DNA from: Gammaproteobacteria bacterium
Lineage (GTDB): Bacteria; Pseudomonadota; Gammaproteobacteria; GRL18
Length of the DNA stretch: 13,826 nt
Assembly: GCA_027076245.1 (NCBI GenBank)
Contig: JALTKC010000384.1
Coordinates: forward strand, 1 to 13,826
Direction of reading: 5' to 3'
The notes below the pieces were generated by a model. The model saw only the letters and a program-made list of their open reading frames with translations, made no database searches and was not told the origin of the DNA. The position numbers and the translations under genes are program-made. Position 1 is the first letter of the stretch. Every line of letters begins with the position of its first letter. This document shows positions 1 through 7,275 of this stretch, piece after piece.

Positions 1-10
1 GGGTAGGAGC

Positions 11-51
11 GTTGAGCGTTGAGCGTTGAGCGTTGAGCGTTGAGCGTTGAG
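11..51. repeat. Heptanucleotide tandem repeat (GTTGAGC)n
   Basis: Five perfect copies of GTTGAGC run from 11 to 45, followed by a sixth copy that breaks at its last base (46-51 GTTGAG, then A). The bases just before it (5-10, AGGAGC) look like a degenerate partial copy. The array lies beyond the terminator of the outer-membrane protein gene and may extend a little past the left edge. A 7-bp unit is typical of slippage-prone simple repeats. No gene can be assigned to it here. Confidence 0.9.
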
Positions 52-60
52 AAAGAGCAT

Positions 61-106
61 AAAAAAAGCCGCTTTCTTTTACAAGATAAGCGGCTTTTTT
101 ATTTTT
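61..106 (-). terminator. Intrinsic terminator, probably bidirectional
   Basis: The arms GCCGCTT (68-74) and AAGCGGC (88-94) enclose a 13-nt loop. Seven A residues lie on the left (61-67) and six T residues on the right (95-100), followed by ATTTTT. Read on the minus strand, this gives a GC-rich hairpin followed by a U-run directly after the stop codon at 118-120, so it terminates the outer-membrane protein gene. The flanking A and T runs also let it work for plus-strand transcripts. Confidence 0.9.
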
Positions 107-117
107 GTGATTATAGA

Positions 118-1536
118 TTAAAAGCCTTTGGAGACACTCAGGATAAAGCGGTCATCACAGTTTCCTTTTTTATAATCATAGCCGTAAGAGTTACACTCTT
201 TTTTGCTTAAATCATTACCTACATAAGACAGATCTACATTAACGCCCGCAAAATCCCGGTTTACACCCAGCTTGTAGTCTACATAGTCAAAATCATTCAC
301 GCCATCGCCATTTTTATCATCATAGGCATCACCAAAAGACTTACCTACACTGGCACTTAATGCCAGGCCCATAGGCAATTCATCATAATCAAAGCCTAAA
401 TGTACATATTTGGATGAGTCATGAGAACCAAACCAGCTGGGGCTGTACGCAAAACCCGCTGAAAAATAACTGTATGTTCCATTGATATACCATTCAACAG
501 GGTCATCATGGGATGAAGTATCATTGTAATTATATTTAATCACACCAACATCATAACCAAAATCTCCAATTTCATTAGCAAAACCGGCATAGGTATCAAA
601 TTCCAGATTTGTATCTCCAAAGCTGACATTTGAACCCCAGACACCGGCATAAAAACCGCTGTCGTGGCTCCAGTCAAAACCGCCCTGAATCGCACCATCA
701 TTGTCTGTTTGTGAAATACCGCGGAAATAGTAATCGGTTACCAGGGCAACATTACCTGAAATGGGTAAATCTCCGCCTTCTGATGGCTTACTTACATCAT
801 CAATTGACTTAGACACACTTAAAATAAAACGGTCATCGCAATTGCCTTTTTTATAATCATAACCATAGGAATAACATTCTTTTTTGCTTAAGTCATTTCC
901 GACATAGCTTAAATCCCAGTTTAAACCCCAGATATCCTTGCTGATACCAACTTTATAATCAACATATTCATAATCAGTACCACCTTTTACTTTATAGGCA
1001 TCACCAAATGACTTACCAACACTGGCACTGAAAGTCAGGCCCATAGGTAATTCATCATAATCAAAACCTAAATGTACATATTTGGATGAATCATGAGAAC
1101 CAAACCAGCTGGGGCTGTACGCAAAACCGGCTGAAAAATAACTGTATGTTCCATTGATATACCATTCAACAGGGTCATCATGGGATGAAGTATCATTGTA
1201 ATTATATTTAAGCACACCGACATCATAACCAAAATCTCCAATTTCATTAGCAAAACCGGCATAGGTATCAAATTCCAGGTTTGTATCTCCAAAGCTGACA
1301 TTTGAACCCCAGACACCGGCATAAAAACCGCTGTCGTGGCTCCAGTCAAAACCGCCCTGGATAGCACCGTCATTGTCTGTTTGTGAAATACCGCGGAAAT
1401 AGTAATCGGTTACTAAAGCTACATTGGCTGAAACCGTGCCAAAACCTTCGGCACTGGCCATTAATGGTGTTGCCACAACGGAAGCAACCGCCAGTGACAA
1501 TAAAGACTTTCTAATTGAACTCATAATTTTTTGCAT
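118..1536 (-). CDS. TIGR02001/Gcw_chp-type outer-membrane protein with duplicated domain
   Basis: This is a predicted outer-membrane beta-barrel protein of unknown substrate. Residues 1-29 form a typical signal peptide with a basic start, a hydrophobic core and cleavage after MASA. The mature part holds two copies of the family domain. Each opens with NVALVTDYYFRG (from residues 38 and 262) and carries two cysteines (221/233 and 448/460). A linker at about 243-259 joins the copies. The last residue is Phe, as expected for barrel proteins handled by the Bam machinery. Family members usually carry one such domain in about 230-250 residues, so 472 is double length. The start is uncertain: the first ATG has GGG directly against it, while Met5 (1522-1524) has GGGA about 11 nt upstream. 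The gene has an FNR-type box upstream and a terminator downstream and looks monocistronic. The family assignment rests on recall of the motif. Confidence 0.85.
   Translation of the reverse strand: MQKIMSSIRKSLLSLAVASVVATPLMASAEGFGTVSANVALVTDYYFRGISQTDNDGAIQGGFDWSHDSGFYAGVWGSNVSFGDTNLEFDTYAGFANEIGDFGYDVGVLKYNYNDTSSHDDPVEWYINGTYSYFSAGFAYSPSWFGSHDSSKYVHLGFDYDELPMGLTFSASVGKSFGDAYKVKGGTDYEYVDYKVGISKDIWGLNWDLSYVGNDLSKKECYSYGYDYKKGNCDDRFILSVSKSIDDVSKPSEGGDLPISGNVALVTDYYFRGISQTDNDGAIQGGFDWSHDSGFYAGVWGSNVSFGDTNLEFDTYAGFANEIGDFGYDVGVIKYNYNDTSSHDDPVEWYINGTYSYFSAGFAYSPSWFGSHDSSKYVHLGFDYDELPMGLALSASVGKSFGDAYDDKNGDGVNDFDYVDYKLGVNRDFAGVNVDLSYVGNDLSKKECNSYGYDYKKGNCDDRFILSVSKGF
121..753 (-). repeat. Outer-membrane domain, copy 2 (C-terminal)
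   Basis: This is the second copy of the duplicated domain, residues 262-472. Its N-terminal part matches copy 1 at an offset of 672 bp. The offset changes to 681 bp nearer the C-terminus because this copy has three extra residues. I count about seven base differences across 421-731 against 1093-1403. Divergence is concentrated around residues 406-435, where copy 2 has a DxNxDGxxD-like loop (407-415). Confidence 0.93.
811..1425 (-). repeat. Outer-membrane domain, copy 1 (N-terminal)
   Basis: This is the first copy of the duplicated domain, residues 38-242, directly after the signal peptide. From residue 38 to about 167 it differs from copy 2 by a single residue (Leu109 versus Ile333). It diverges at about 182-208 and becomes nearly identical again to the end. 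It lacks the C-terminal Phe because a linker rich in Ser, Pro, Gly and Asp follows. Confidence 0.93.
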
Positions 1537-1560
1537 CCCATATTTATTTCATGTTTTTTA

Positions 1561-1596
1561 TTCATAAATATTATGAATGTTTGTTGTAAACAAACA
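1561..1596. promoter_or_regulatory. Two abutting palindromes in the leader
   Basis: TTCATAA and TTATGAA with a 3-nt centre (1561-1577) sit directly against TGTTTGTT and AACAAACA with a 3-nt centre (1578-1596). Both are perfect. They lie 25-60 bp upstream of the outer-membrane protein start, downstream of its likely promoter, so they would be transcribed. They could be a repressor or activator operator, or paired mRNA hairpins. The AT-rich stems and the lack of a following U-run on the minus strand argue against a terminator. Confidence 0.6.
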
Positions 1597-1631
1597 ACGT
1601 AATAAGGTTTATCTAGCATTTTGTATGCCAA

Positions 1632-1637
1632 ATACCA
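1632..1637 (-). promoter_or_regulatory. Candidate -10 of the outer-membrane protein gene
   Basis: TGGTAT on the minus strand lies exactly where a -10 hexamer would be if the FNR box is centred at -41.5 (class II arrangement). It matches TATAAT at only three positions, including the first T and the last two bases, as is common for activator-dependent promoters. The implied start site is near 1625, giving a leader of about 89 nt. Confidence 0.4.
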
Positions 1638-1659
1638 CAAACACTTGAATTTGATATTA

Positions 1660-1673
1660 TTGATATAAATCAA
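1660..1673 (-). promoter_or_regulatory. FNR/Anr-type operator
   Basis: TTGATATAAATCAA is a perfect match to the FNR/Anr consensus TTGAT-N4-ATCAA. Its centre is about 130 bp upstream of the outer-membrane protein start codon. The reverse complement is also a perfect match, so orientation is assigned only from the downstream gene. FNR-family regulators activate or repress in response to oxygen loss, so the gene is probably oxygen-responsive. The nearest gene on the other side ends at 1843 and reads in the same direction, so it is not a target. Confidence 0.75.
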
Positions 1674-1783
1674 TTTATGACAGTTTTATGACAAAATGCT
1701 TTTTTTTGCACCACAAAAAGACATCAGCTAGTGCATAAGCACCAAAAAAGAACATTACATATGCTTTAAATTTTTCAACAGGC

Positions 1784-1815
1784 AAAAAAAGAGCAGCGCT
1801 CAGGCTGCTCTTTTT
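1784..1815 (-). terminator. Intrinsic terminator of the cytochrome gene
   Basis: GAGCAGC (1791-1797) and GCTGCTC (1804-1810) form a perfect 7-bp stem with a 6-nt loop. Seven A residues (1784-1790) lie to the left and five T residues (1811-1815) to the right. On the minus strand it becomes a hairpin with a long U-run about 30 bp after the cytochrome stop codon. The rest of 1537-1842 holds the FNR box, leader palindromes and AT-rich sequence with no gene. Confidence 0.9.
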
Positions 1816-1842
1816 CCACTCTAAGCGGATTTACAGTATGGT

Positions 1843-2337
1843 TTACTGGGCAATCATATATTCAATAGCCGCCTTAACTTCTTCATCGCTTAACGCCGCA
1901 TTACCACCACGGGCTGGCATTGCGCCCTTACCGGCAATGGCAGATTTAACCAGACCGTCAATACCGCCAGTCGCTTCCAGACGGGCATTCCAGGCATCTT
2001 TATCACCCATTTTAGGTGAATTTAATAAACCGGTTCCATGACAGGCCTGACAGGTTGCAGCCACTACCGCACCGCCGTCAACAGGGCCGGCAGCTGCTTT
2101 TGGTTCTTCTTTTGCGGCTTCTGCACCGCCCGCTGGTGCTCCTGCTACAGAAACCACTTCAATCGGCTTTAAGCGCTCATTGACAGCCTGCGCATCATTT
2201 TCGTTCTTTGCACCAAAGGAAGCAAAGAACGAAGATAAAATAACAGCCATCCACAAAATAATCAGTGCCAGAATACCTAAAAATACTATGGAATTAACAT
2301 ACTCCATAAATATATCTTGTTCTTTATTATCACTCAT
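1843..2337 (-). CDS. Membrane-anchored cytochrome c5-type protein
   Basis: This is a 164-residue monohaem cytochrome c that probably carries electrons in the periplasm while tethered to the inner membrane. Residues 14-41 form one uncleaved transmembrane helix. A flexible Ala/Gly/Pro/Glu linker (about 58-90) follows, then the haem domain with CQACH at 96-100, the haem-attachment site and proximal His. Met140 in GAMPARGG is the likely distal ligand. The order and spacing fit the cytochrome c5 class. A ribosome site AAGGAAA ends 6 nt before the chosen ATG, which supports it over Met11. The gene stands alone between its own -10 element and terminator. Its partner oxidase or reductase is not in the window. 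Confidence 0.9.
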   Translation of the reverse strand: MSDNKEQDIFMEYVNSIVFLGILALIILWMAVILSSFFASFGAKNENDAQAVNERLKPIEVVSVAGAPAGGAEAAKEEPKAAAGPVDGGAVVAATCQACHGTGLLNSPKMGDKDAWNARLEATGGIDGLVKSAIAGKGAMPARGGNAALSDEEVKAAIEYMIAQ

Positions 2338-2422
2338 AACTATTTCCTTAAAACTTCCTTAAAACATTTTCAGTCCAGATCCGAAACCGTCGAACCCACC
2401 CAAATTCAAAAATTAATCGATT

Positions 2423-2428
2423 ATTATA
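2423..2428 (-). promoter_or_regulatory. -10 element of the cytochrome gene
   Basis: The minus strand reads TATAAT here, a perfect -10 hexamer, 86 bp upstream of the cytochrome start codon. No good -35 is found 16-18 bp upstream, where a T-run sits. A TTGAT half-site at 2461-2465 falls near -45. This could be half of a degenerate FNR-type site, but its other half (GGTGA) fits poorly. The remainder of 2338-2544 holds nothing else I can support except a weak -10 for the tRNA. Confidence 0.5.
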
Positions 2429-2526
2429 TACCAAAATTACTTAAAAAAACATCACCTTATATCAACACACAAAGCAGGGCTTTTTAATCCTGGTGTCTGT
2501 GTATTTTAAAATAAACCAAAATAGTG

Positions 2527-2532
2527 TATAGT
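2527..2532 (+). promoter_or_regulatory. Possible -10 of the tRNA-Arg gene
   Basis: TATAGT lies 12 bp before the first tRNA base, a plausible distance for a tRNA promoter -10. The region where the -35 should be (around 2504-2509) is only AT-rich and gives no clear match, so this call is weak. Confidence 0.35.
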
Positions 2533-2544
2533 CCAGCACTCAAA

Positions 2545-2621
<77 letters not shown>

Positions 2622-2628
2622 TTACTTT

Positions 2629-4962
2629 TTAAATACCCGCCAATGCAACTGCCACTTGTCCGGCTGAAATACCCGCATCATTCATAGGCAGTAATTCCGG
2701 TATAATGACTTTTAGTTTATGTTTTTTCAGGTAGGTTGAGACTCCTTCGAGCAGTAATTTATTCTGAAAAACCCCGCCGCTTAAAGCCACGATTGTTAAA
2801 CCGTATTCAGTACATAAGCCCAGTGCGGTATTCACAATGGCCTGGACAACACACTGATGAAAACGGGCCGCTATAACGGCTATATCTGTCTGTTTTTTTA
2901 GATCCTCAAAAAGTGCCAGCCACATAGGTTGCCATATAATCTGTTTATTCTGGTAAAGATGGGGATAGGCATTGTTAATTTCGGCATCAAAAAATTCACT
3001 GGCCAGAGCTTCCAGTTCTGTTGCGGCCTGACCTTCAAAGCTGACGGATTCTGTGCATATCCCCAGTGCAGCGGCGACGGCATCAAAAAGCCGGCCTGCT
3101 GAGGAGGCATAAGGGGAATTCAGGCCATGATTAATTATTTTTTTTAAATTATTAAGCGGTTGGGTCTTAATAAAACGGATTATCTGCGGTTCTGCACCCG
3201 GTTTACCATTGTGCTCTGACAGGCTGTCCCAGAGCTGATTTTCCATTAAATGCGCCAGGGTATTGCGCCAGGGCTGCATAATAGCTCGGGTGCCGCCTGG
3301 CATTCTGACAGGCTGAAAACAGGCCAGACGGCGACAACTCTGGTAGCGGGTCAGCAGAAATTCTCCGCCCCAGATGGTCCCGTCCTCACCAAGACCCAGG
3401 CCGTCAAGGGCAATACCCAGAACAGGCTCACTGTTAAGCGGCAGACCATGTTCCAGCATACAGGAGGCAATATGGGCATGATGGTGCTGTACTTTCATAA
3501 GTTCCAGGCCACAATCACCTGCTTTTTGCTGGCCCATCTGGCTTGACAGGTAATCCGGGTGTTTATCAACAGCAATAATATCCACCTTAAAATCATATAA
3601 TTGCTGATACAGATCAAGGTTATATTGATAATTTTCAAAGGTGAGGGTGTTTTCCAGATCGCCAATATACTGGGACACCACCAGTGTGGCATTTTTTAAC
3701 AGGCAGAAAGTATTTTTTAGTTCTCCGCCCATAGCCAGTACCTGAACCGTATCCGGAAAACCTTCTGGCAGATTAATTGTCTGCGGGGCATAGCCCCGTG
3801 CCATACGCAGAAAACAGGCTTTACCAGCCATAATACGCACAACAGAATCATCCACCCGATTAATAATATCCCGGTCATTCATTAAAAAATAATCCGCAAC
3901 GAGGCTTAGTTTTTCTCTGGCAGACTCATTGTCGATAAGCTGAGGTTCTTCGCTTAGATTACCAGAGGTTAACACAATGGGTCGGGACATATTTTGCATT
4001 AACAGATAATGCACCGGCGTGTAAGGCAGCATAAAGCCCAAAGTATTTTGTCCGGGGGCCAGAGCTTCAGACAGGATATTTGGAGCTGAGACTTTTGTGG
4101 GTAATATCACCACAGGGGCCGCATGGCTGGTTAATAAGGCTTCTACCTCAGTGCCTGTTTCTACATAATCGCTGAGCATAGCGATATCTTTTGCCATCAG
4201 GGCAAAGGGTTTCTGATAACGCTGCTTGCGCTTGCGCAGGATAGATACTGCCTTATGATTGCCCGCATCACAGGCCAGATGAAAACCGCCAATGCCTTTA
4301 ACCGCTACAATATACCCCTGCCGGATCAGCCGGGCCGCGGTTTCAGGCACATCACAATCGGAATCGGCTGGCCGCAACTGTCCCTTATTATCTTCAAGCC
4401 AGACTTTGGGGCCACAATCAGGACAGGCGTTAGGCTGGGCATGAAAGCGGCGATCAGATGGATTCTGATATTCTGCCAGACATTGCGGACACATTGGAAA
4501 GGCTGACATACTGGTATTTTTACGATCATACGGCATGGCTTTAATAATAGACATGCGTGGACCGCAATGAGTGCAGTTGGTAAACGGATAACGATAACGT
4601 CGGTTGGAACGGACAAGAATATCCTCAAGGCATTGCTTACAGGTTGCTGCATCTGCTACCACCCGGGTATTCATATCACCGGACTGACTGTGTTCAATGG
4701 TAAAATTTTCCGGGCTAGCTGCTTTGTCCTTCAGAGGCAAAGTTTTAACGGTGTCAATTCTTGCCAGAGGAGGCAGGTTGTTTTTAATTTCATCAATAAA
4801 AATTACAAGTTCAGATTTATTACACCAGACATGGATCAGTACGCCCTCATTATCATTTCTGATCTGTCCGGTCAGCTTAAGCTGATGGGCCACTTTCCAT
4901 ACGGTTGGGCGAAAACCAACCCCCTGGACAATACCCTGAATGCGTATTTGATAAGCTGTCAT
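2629..4962 (-). CDS. hypF: Carbamoyltransferase HypF ([NiFe]-hydrogenase maturation)
   Basis: HypF uses carbamoyl phosphate and ATP to transfer a carbamoyl group to the C-terminal Cys of HypE, the first step in making the cyanide ligands of the hydrogenase iron. At 777 residues it has the usual family length. The domains run in order. An acylphosphatase-like domain has VQGVGFRP at 12-19. Two zinc fingers are formed by Cys108/111/130/133 and Cys158/161/180/183. A YrdC-like domain covers about 200-385, with KPFALM at 251-256. A Kae1-like domain has HHHAH at 493-497 and a late SGGVFQNKLL segment. It is the last gene of the hyp run, separated from hypE by 132 bp. No convincing ribosome site precedes the ATG. 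Its stop lies 7 bp from the tRNA-Arg end, with no hairpin terminator between them. Confidence 0.98.
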   Translation of the reverse strand: MTAYQIRIQGIVQGVGFRPTVWKVAHQLKLTGQIRNDNEGVLIHVWCNKSELVIFIDEIKNNLPPLARIDTVKTLPLKDKAASPENFTIEHSQSGDMNTRVVADAATCKQCLEDILVRSNRRYRYPFTNCTHCGPRMSIIKAMPYDRKNTSMSAFPMCPQCLAEYQNPSDRRFHAQPNACPDCGPKVWLEDNKGQLRPADSDCDVPETAARLIRQGYIVAVKGIGGFHLACDAGNHKAVSILRKRKQRYQKPFALMAKDIAMLSDYVETGTEVEALLTSHAAPVVILPTKVSAPNILSEALAPGQNTLGFMLPYTPVHYLLMQNMSRPIVLTSGNLSEEPQLIDNESAREKLSLVADYFLMNDRDIINRVDDSVVRIMAGKACFLRMARGYAPQTINLPEGFPDTVQVLAMGGELKNTFCLLKNATLVVSQYIGDLENTLTFENYQYNLDLYQQLYDFKVDIIAVDKHPDYLSSQMGQQKAGDCGLELMKVQHHHAHIASCMLEHGLPLNSEPVLGIALDGLGLGEDGTIWGGEFLLTRYQSCRRLACFQPVRMPGGTRAIMQPWRNTLAHLMENQLWDSLSEHNGKPGAEPQIIRFIKTQPLNNLKKIINHGLNSPYASSAGRLFDAVAAALGICTESVSFEGQAATELEALASEFFDAEINNAYPHLYQNKQIIWQPMWLALFEDLKKQTDIAVIAARFHQCVVQAIVNTALGLCTEYGLTIVALSGGVFQNKLLLEGVSTYLKKHKLKVIIPELLPMNDAGISAGQVAVALAGI

Positions 4963-5094
4963 GTCTAAACCATGAATTATTAAATTATCTGACAGTAGTG
5001 AGTATAGGCTGAACTCATTGCAATCACTATAATGCGGGCAGGGATGTACACACTCCCAGGGGGTTCTATACTGCTCCAGGTTAGTTAAGAAGCT
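4963..5094 (-). other. hypE-hypF intergenic gap
   Basis: This 132-bp gap is by far the longest within the otherwise compact cluster. On the minus strand it holds several AT-rich hexamers that could be -10 elements (for example TATACT and TTATAG), but none with a convincing -35. A short GGGA/TCCC pairing around 5041-5058 is too weak to call a terminator. It may carry an internal promoter for hypF or an RNA processing site. Nothing in it decides between these. Confidence 0.4.
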
Positions 5095-6138
5095 TTAGCA
5101 GATCCGGGGTAATTGCTCACCTGAAAGCCAGTCCACTATACGACTGCCGCCAAAACGGGTCTGCATTTGTACAAAGCCATTGGGATCGTCTGTGACTTCA
5201 CCGATAACCGCAGCATTACGCCCCAGAGGATGATCCTGCATAATGGATAACAGGGTTTGACTGTGTTCCCGGGCACAGATACAGATCAGTTTACCTTCAT
5301 TGGCAACATACAGCGGATCCAGACCCAGTAGTTCACAGGCGGCGGTTACGGAAGGGTTAACCGGTATCCTGTTTTCATCCAGTATCATGCCGACAGAGGA
5401 TTGCTGAGCCAGTTCATTGAGCGTAGTGGCCAGCCCGCCGCGGGTGGGATCGCGCAGACAATGGATATCCGGTACGGCAGTCACCATATCCGCCACCAGG
5501 GTATGCAGAGCGGCTGAATCGGATTGAATACTGGTTTCAAACTCCAGGTTTTCCCGGCTGGACATAATGGCCACGCCGTGATCACCCATCGTGCCGCTGA
5601 TTAAAACAGCATCACCGGGTTGCGCCCTATCTCCGGAAATCTGCACCCCTTCCGGCACCATACCCACTCCGGTCGTGGTAATAAAAATACCATCACCTTT
5701 ACCCTTCTCCACGACCTTGGTATCGCCTGTCACCACCGGCACACAGGCATTTCTGGAGGCTTCAGCCATACTGGCCACTATTTTTTCCAGTTCAGATAAG
5801 GGAAAGCCTTCTTCAAGAATAAAGCCTGCAGATAGGTATAAGGGTCTGGCTCCCGACATGGCGACATCGTTAATGGTACCATGTACAGACAGTGAGCCGA
5901 TATCTCCGCCGGGAAAAAACAGCGGTGATATGACGTGCCCGTCAGTACTCATCACCATACGGCCGCCGGGCACATTAAAGGCCGCCTGATCATTAGCCTG
6001 ACGCAGTAAGTCATTGTCCAGATGCTTAACAAACAGCTCTTCAATTAACTGTGCCATGGCCCGGCCACCGCTGCCATGAGTCATATCAATAACGTTATTA
6101 CGTATATTCAGGCGAACGGGAAAGCGTTTTTTATTCAT
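5095..6138 (-). CDS. hypE: Carbamoyl dehydratase HypE
   Basis: HypE takes the carbamoyl group from HypF on its C-terminal cysteine and dehydrates it with ATP to a thiocyanate, which supplies CN to the iron on HypC/HypD. The protein is 347 residues long, normal for the family. The N-terminus has the MTHGSGGRAM segment (19-28) that starts the ATP-binding PurM-like fold, with DGHVISPLFFPGGDIG at 66-81. The last residues are EQLPRIC, so the essential terminal Cys347 is present. It starts 18 bp after hypD with a weak ribosome site (AAGTGA). The intact C-terminus and intact HypF partner suggest a working cyanide pathway. Confidence 0.98.
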   Translation of the reverse strand: MNKKRFPVRLNIRNNVIDMTHGSGGRAMAQLIEELFVKHLDNDLLRQANDQAAFNVPGGRMVMSTDGHVISPLFFPGGDIGSLSVHGTINDVAMSGARPLYLSAGFILEEGFPLSELEKIVASMAEASRNACVPVVTGDTKVVEKGKGDGIFITTTGVGMVPEGVQISGDRAQPGDAVLISGTMGDHGVAIMSSRENLEFETSIQSDSAALHTLVADMVTAVPDIHCLRDPTRGGLATTLNELAQQSSVGMILDENRIPVNPSVTAACELLGLDPLYVANEGKLICICAREHSQTLLSIMQDHPLGRNAAVIGEVTDDPNGFVQMQTRFGGSRIVDWLSGEQLPRIC

Positions 6139-6156
6139 ATTCAGTATTCACTTGTA

Positions 6157-7275
6157 TTAACTGTGTCGGCCATAAGTCCAGTAGGCAGCACAGGCCCCTT
6201 CTGATGACACCATACAGGCTCCCATAGGATTTTCCGGTGTACAGACGGTGCCGAATAGCTGACAGTCTGTTGGTTTTTTAACCCCTCTTAAAATCTGCGG
6301 ACATTCACAGCCCTTAACATCCGAGGCATGAACAGGAGGCATATTAAAGCGTTTTTCTGCATCAAATTCAGCGTATTCCGGTCTGATTTTTAAAGCGCTT
6401 TTCGGCACTATCCCCAGACCACGCCATTCAAATTCCGGACGCAGTTCCAGCACCTCGGCCACCAGCGCCTGAGCTTTCTGATTACCGTTTCTGGACACGG
6501 CACGGGTATATTCATTTTCAACCTCATGATGGCCCTCATTAATCTGGCGGATCAGCATTAAGGAGGCCTGCATCACATCCAGCGGTTCAAAGCCGGCAAT
6601 GACAATGGGCTTGTAAAACTGCTCTGCAAACACCTCATAGGGACGGCTGCCAATAATCGTACTGACATGGGAAGGCCCGAGAAAACCGTCAATAACGATG
6701 CAGTCCTGCCCGCTGTTTTCCGGCTCCCCAAGAATACTGCGCATGGCAGGAGGGGTCAGGACATGATTACAGAAAACACTGAAGTTTTTTATCTGTTCGG
6801 CCTGAGCCTGCTTAATGATTAAGGCGGTTGGCGGGGTGGTGGTTTCAAAACCAATAGCAAAAAATACGACGTCCTTTGCAGGATTTTGACGGACAATATT
6901 CAGAGCGTCCATAGCTGAATACACCATACGAATATCCGCACCCCTTGCTTTAGCTCTGAGCAGACTATTAAGACCGCTGGCCGGCACCCGCATTAAGTCG
7001 CCGTAGGTACACAGAGTCACATCATGTTCATCGACCAGCTGCAGGGCATTATCTATTCGGCCAACAGGCAGCACACACACGGGACAGCCTGGCCCATGAA
7101 TATAGGACACATTATCCGGCATTAATTTCTGTACCCCGTAGCGGAAAATGGCATGGGTATGGCCGCCACAGAACTCCATAAGATTATAGTGTTTTTCCGG
7201 ATCGACTGTTTTTTTAATGGCTGAAGATAGTTGCTGGGCCAGATCATGGCGACGAAATTCATCAATGTATTTCAT
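6157..7275 (-). CDS. hypD: Hydrogenase maturation protein HypD
   Basis: HypD is the iron-sulfur scaffold that, with HypC, holds the iron while CN and CO are added. The 372 residues fit the family. Conserved signatures are EFCGGHTHAI (Cys36), the GPGCPVC redox pair (Cys64 and Cys67), CNHVLTPP near 169-176, and a C-terminal run of cysteines (323, 325, 338, 345, 354, 362) that includes the ligands of the [4Fe-4S] cluster. The ATG overlaps the hypC stop as ATGA, so the two partners are probably translationally coupled. No damaged motif is seen. Confidence 0.98.
   Translation of the reverse strand: MKYIDEFRRHDLAQQLSSAIKKTVDPEKHYNLMEFCGGHTHAIFRYGVQKLMPDNVSYIHGPGCPVCVLPVGRIDNALQLVDEHDVTLCTYGDLMRVPASGLNSLLRAKARGADIRMVYSAMDALNIVRQNPAKDVVFFAIGFETTTPPTALIIKQAQAEQIKNFSVFCNHVLTPPAMRSILGEPENSGQDCIVIDGFLGPSHVSTIIGSRPYEVFAEQFYKPIVIAGFEPLDVMQASLMLIRQINEGHHEVENEYTRAVSRNGNQKAQALVAEVLELRPEFEWRGLGIVPKSALKIRPEYAEFDAEKRFNMPPVHASDVKGCECPQILRGVKKPTDCQLFGTVCTPENPMGACMVSSEGACAAYWTYGRHS

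Noticed and set aside
1..60. Minus-strand ATG at 58-60 followed by an open heptad-coded frame (repeating AQRSTLN)
   Set aside because: It is only about 20 codons inside the window, follows a terminator, has no ribosome site, and is open simply because the repeat unit has no stop in that direction.
1..60. Possible CRISPR array
   Set aside because: The units are 7 bp and directly adjacent with no spacers.
630..812. Plus-strand frame opposite the outer-membrane protein gene, and similar frames opposite hypF, hypB, hypE and the permease
   Set aside because: They are antisense shadows of well-supported genes, without ribosome sites or recognisable domains.
2452..2465. Second FNR-type site upstream of the cytochrome gene (TTGATATAAGGTGA)
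   Set aside because: Only the left half matches; the right half agrees with the consensus at one of five bases. The distance to the -10 is near class II, so it is noted but not called.
2471..2485. Small AAAGC/GCTTT hairpin with a T-run
   Set aside because: The stem is only 5 bp and no plus-strand gene lies upstream that would need a terminator.
5038..5062. Attenuator or terminator hairpin between hypE and hypF
   Set aside because: Only a four-base GGGA/TCCC pairing is perfect and no U-run follows.
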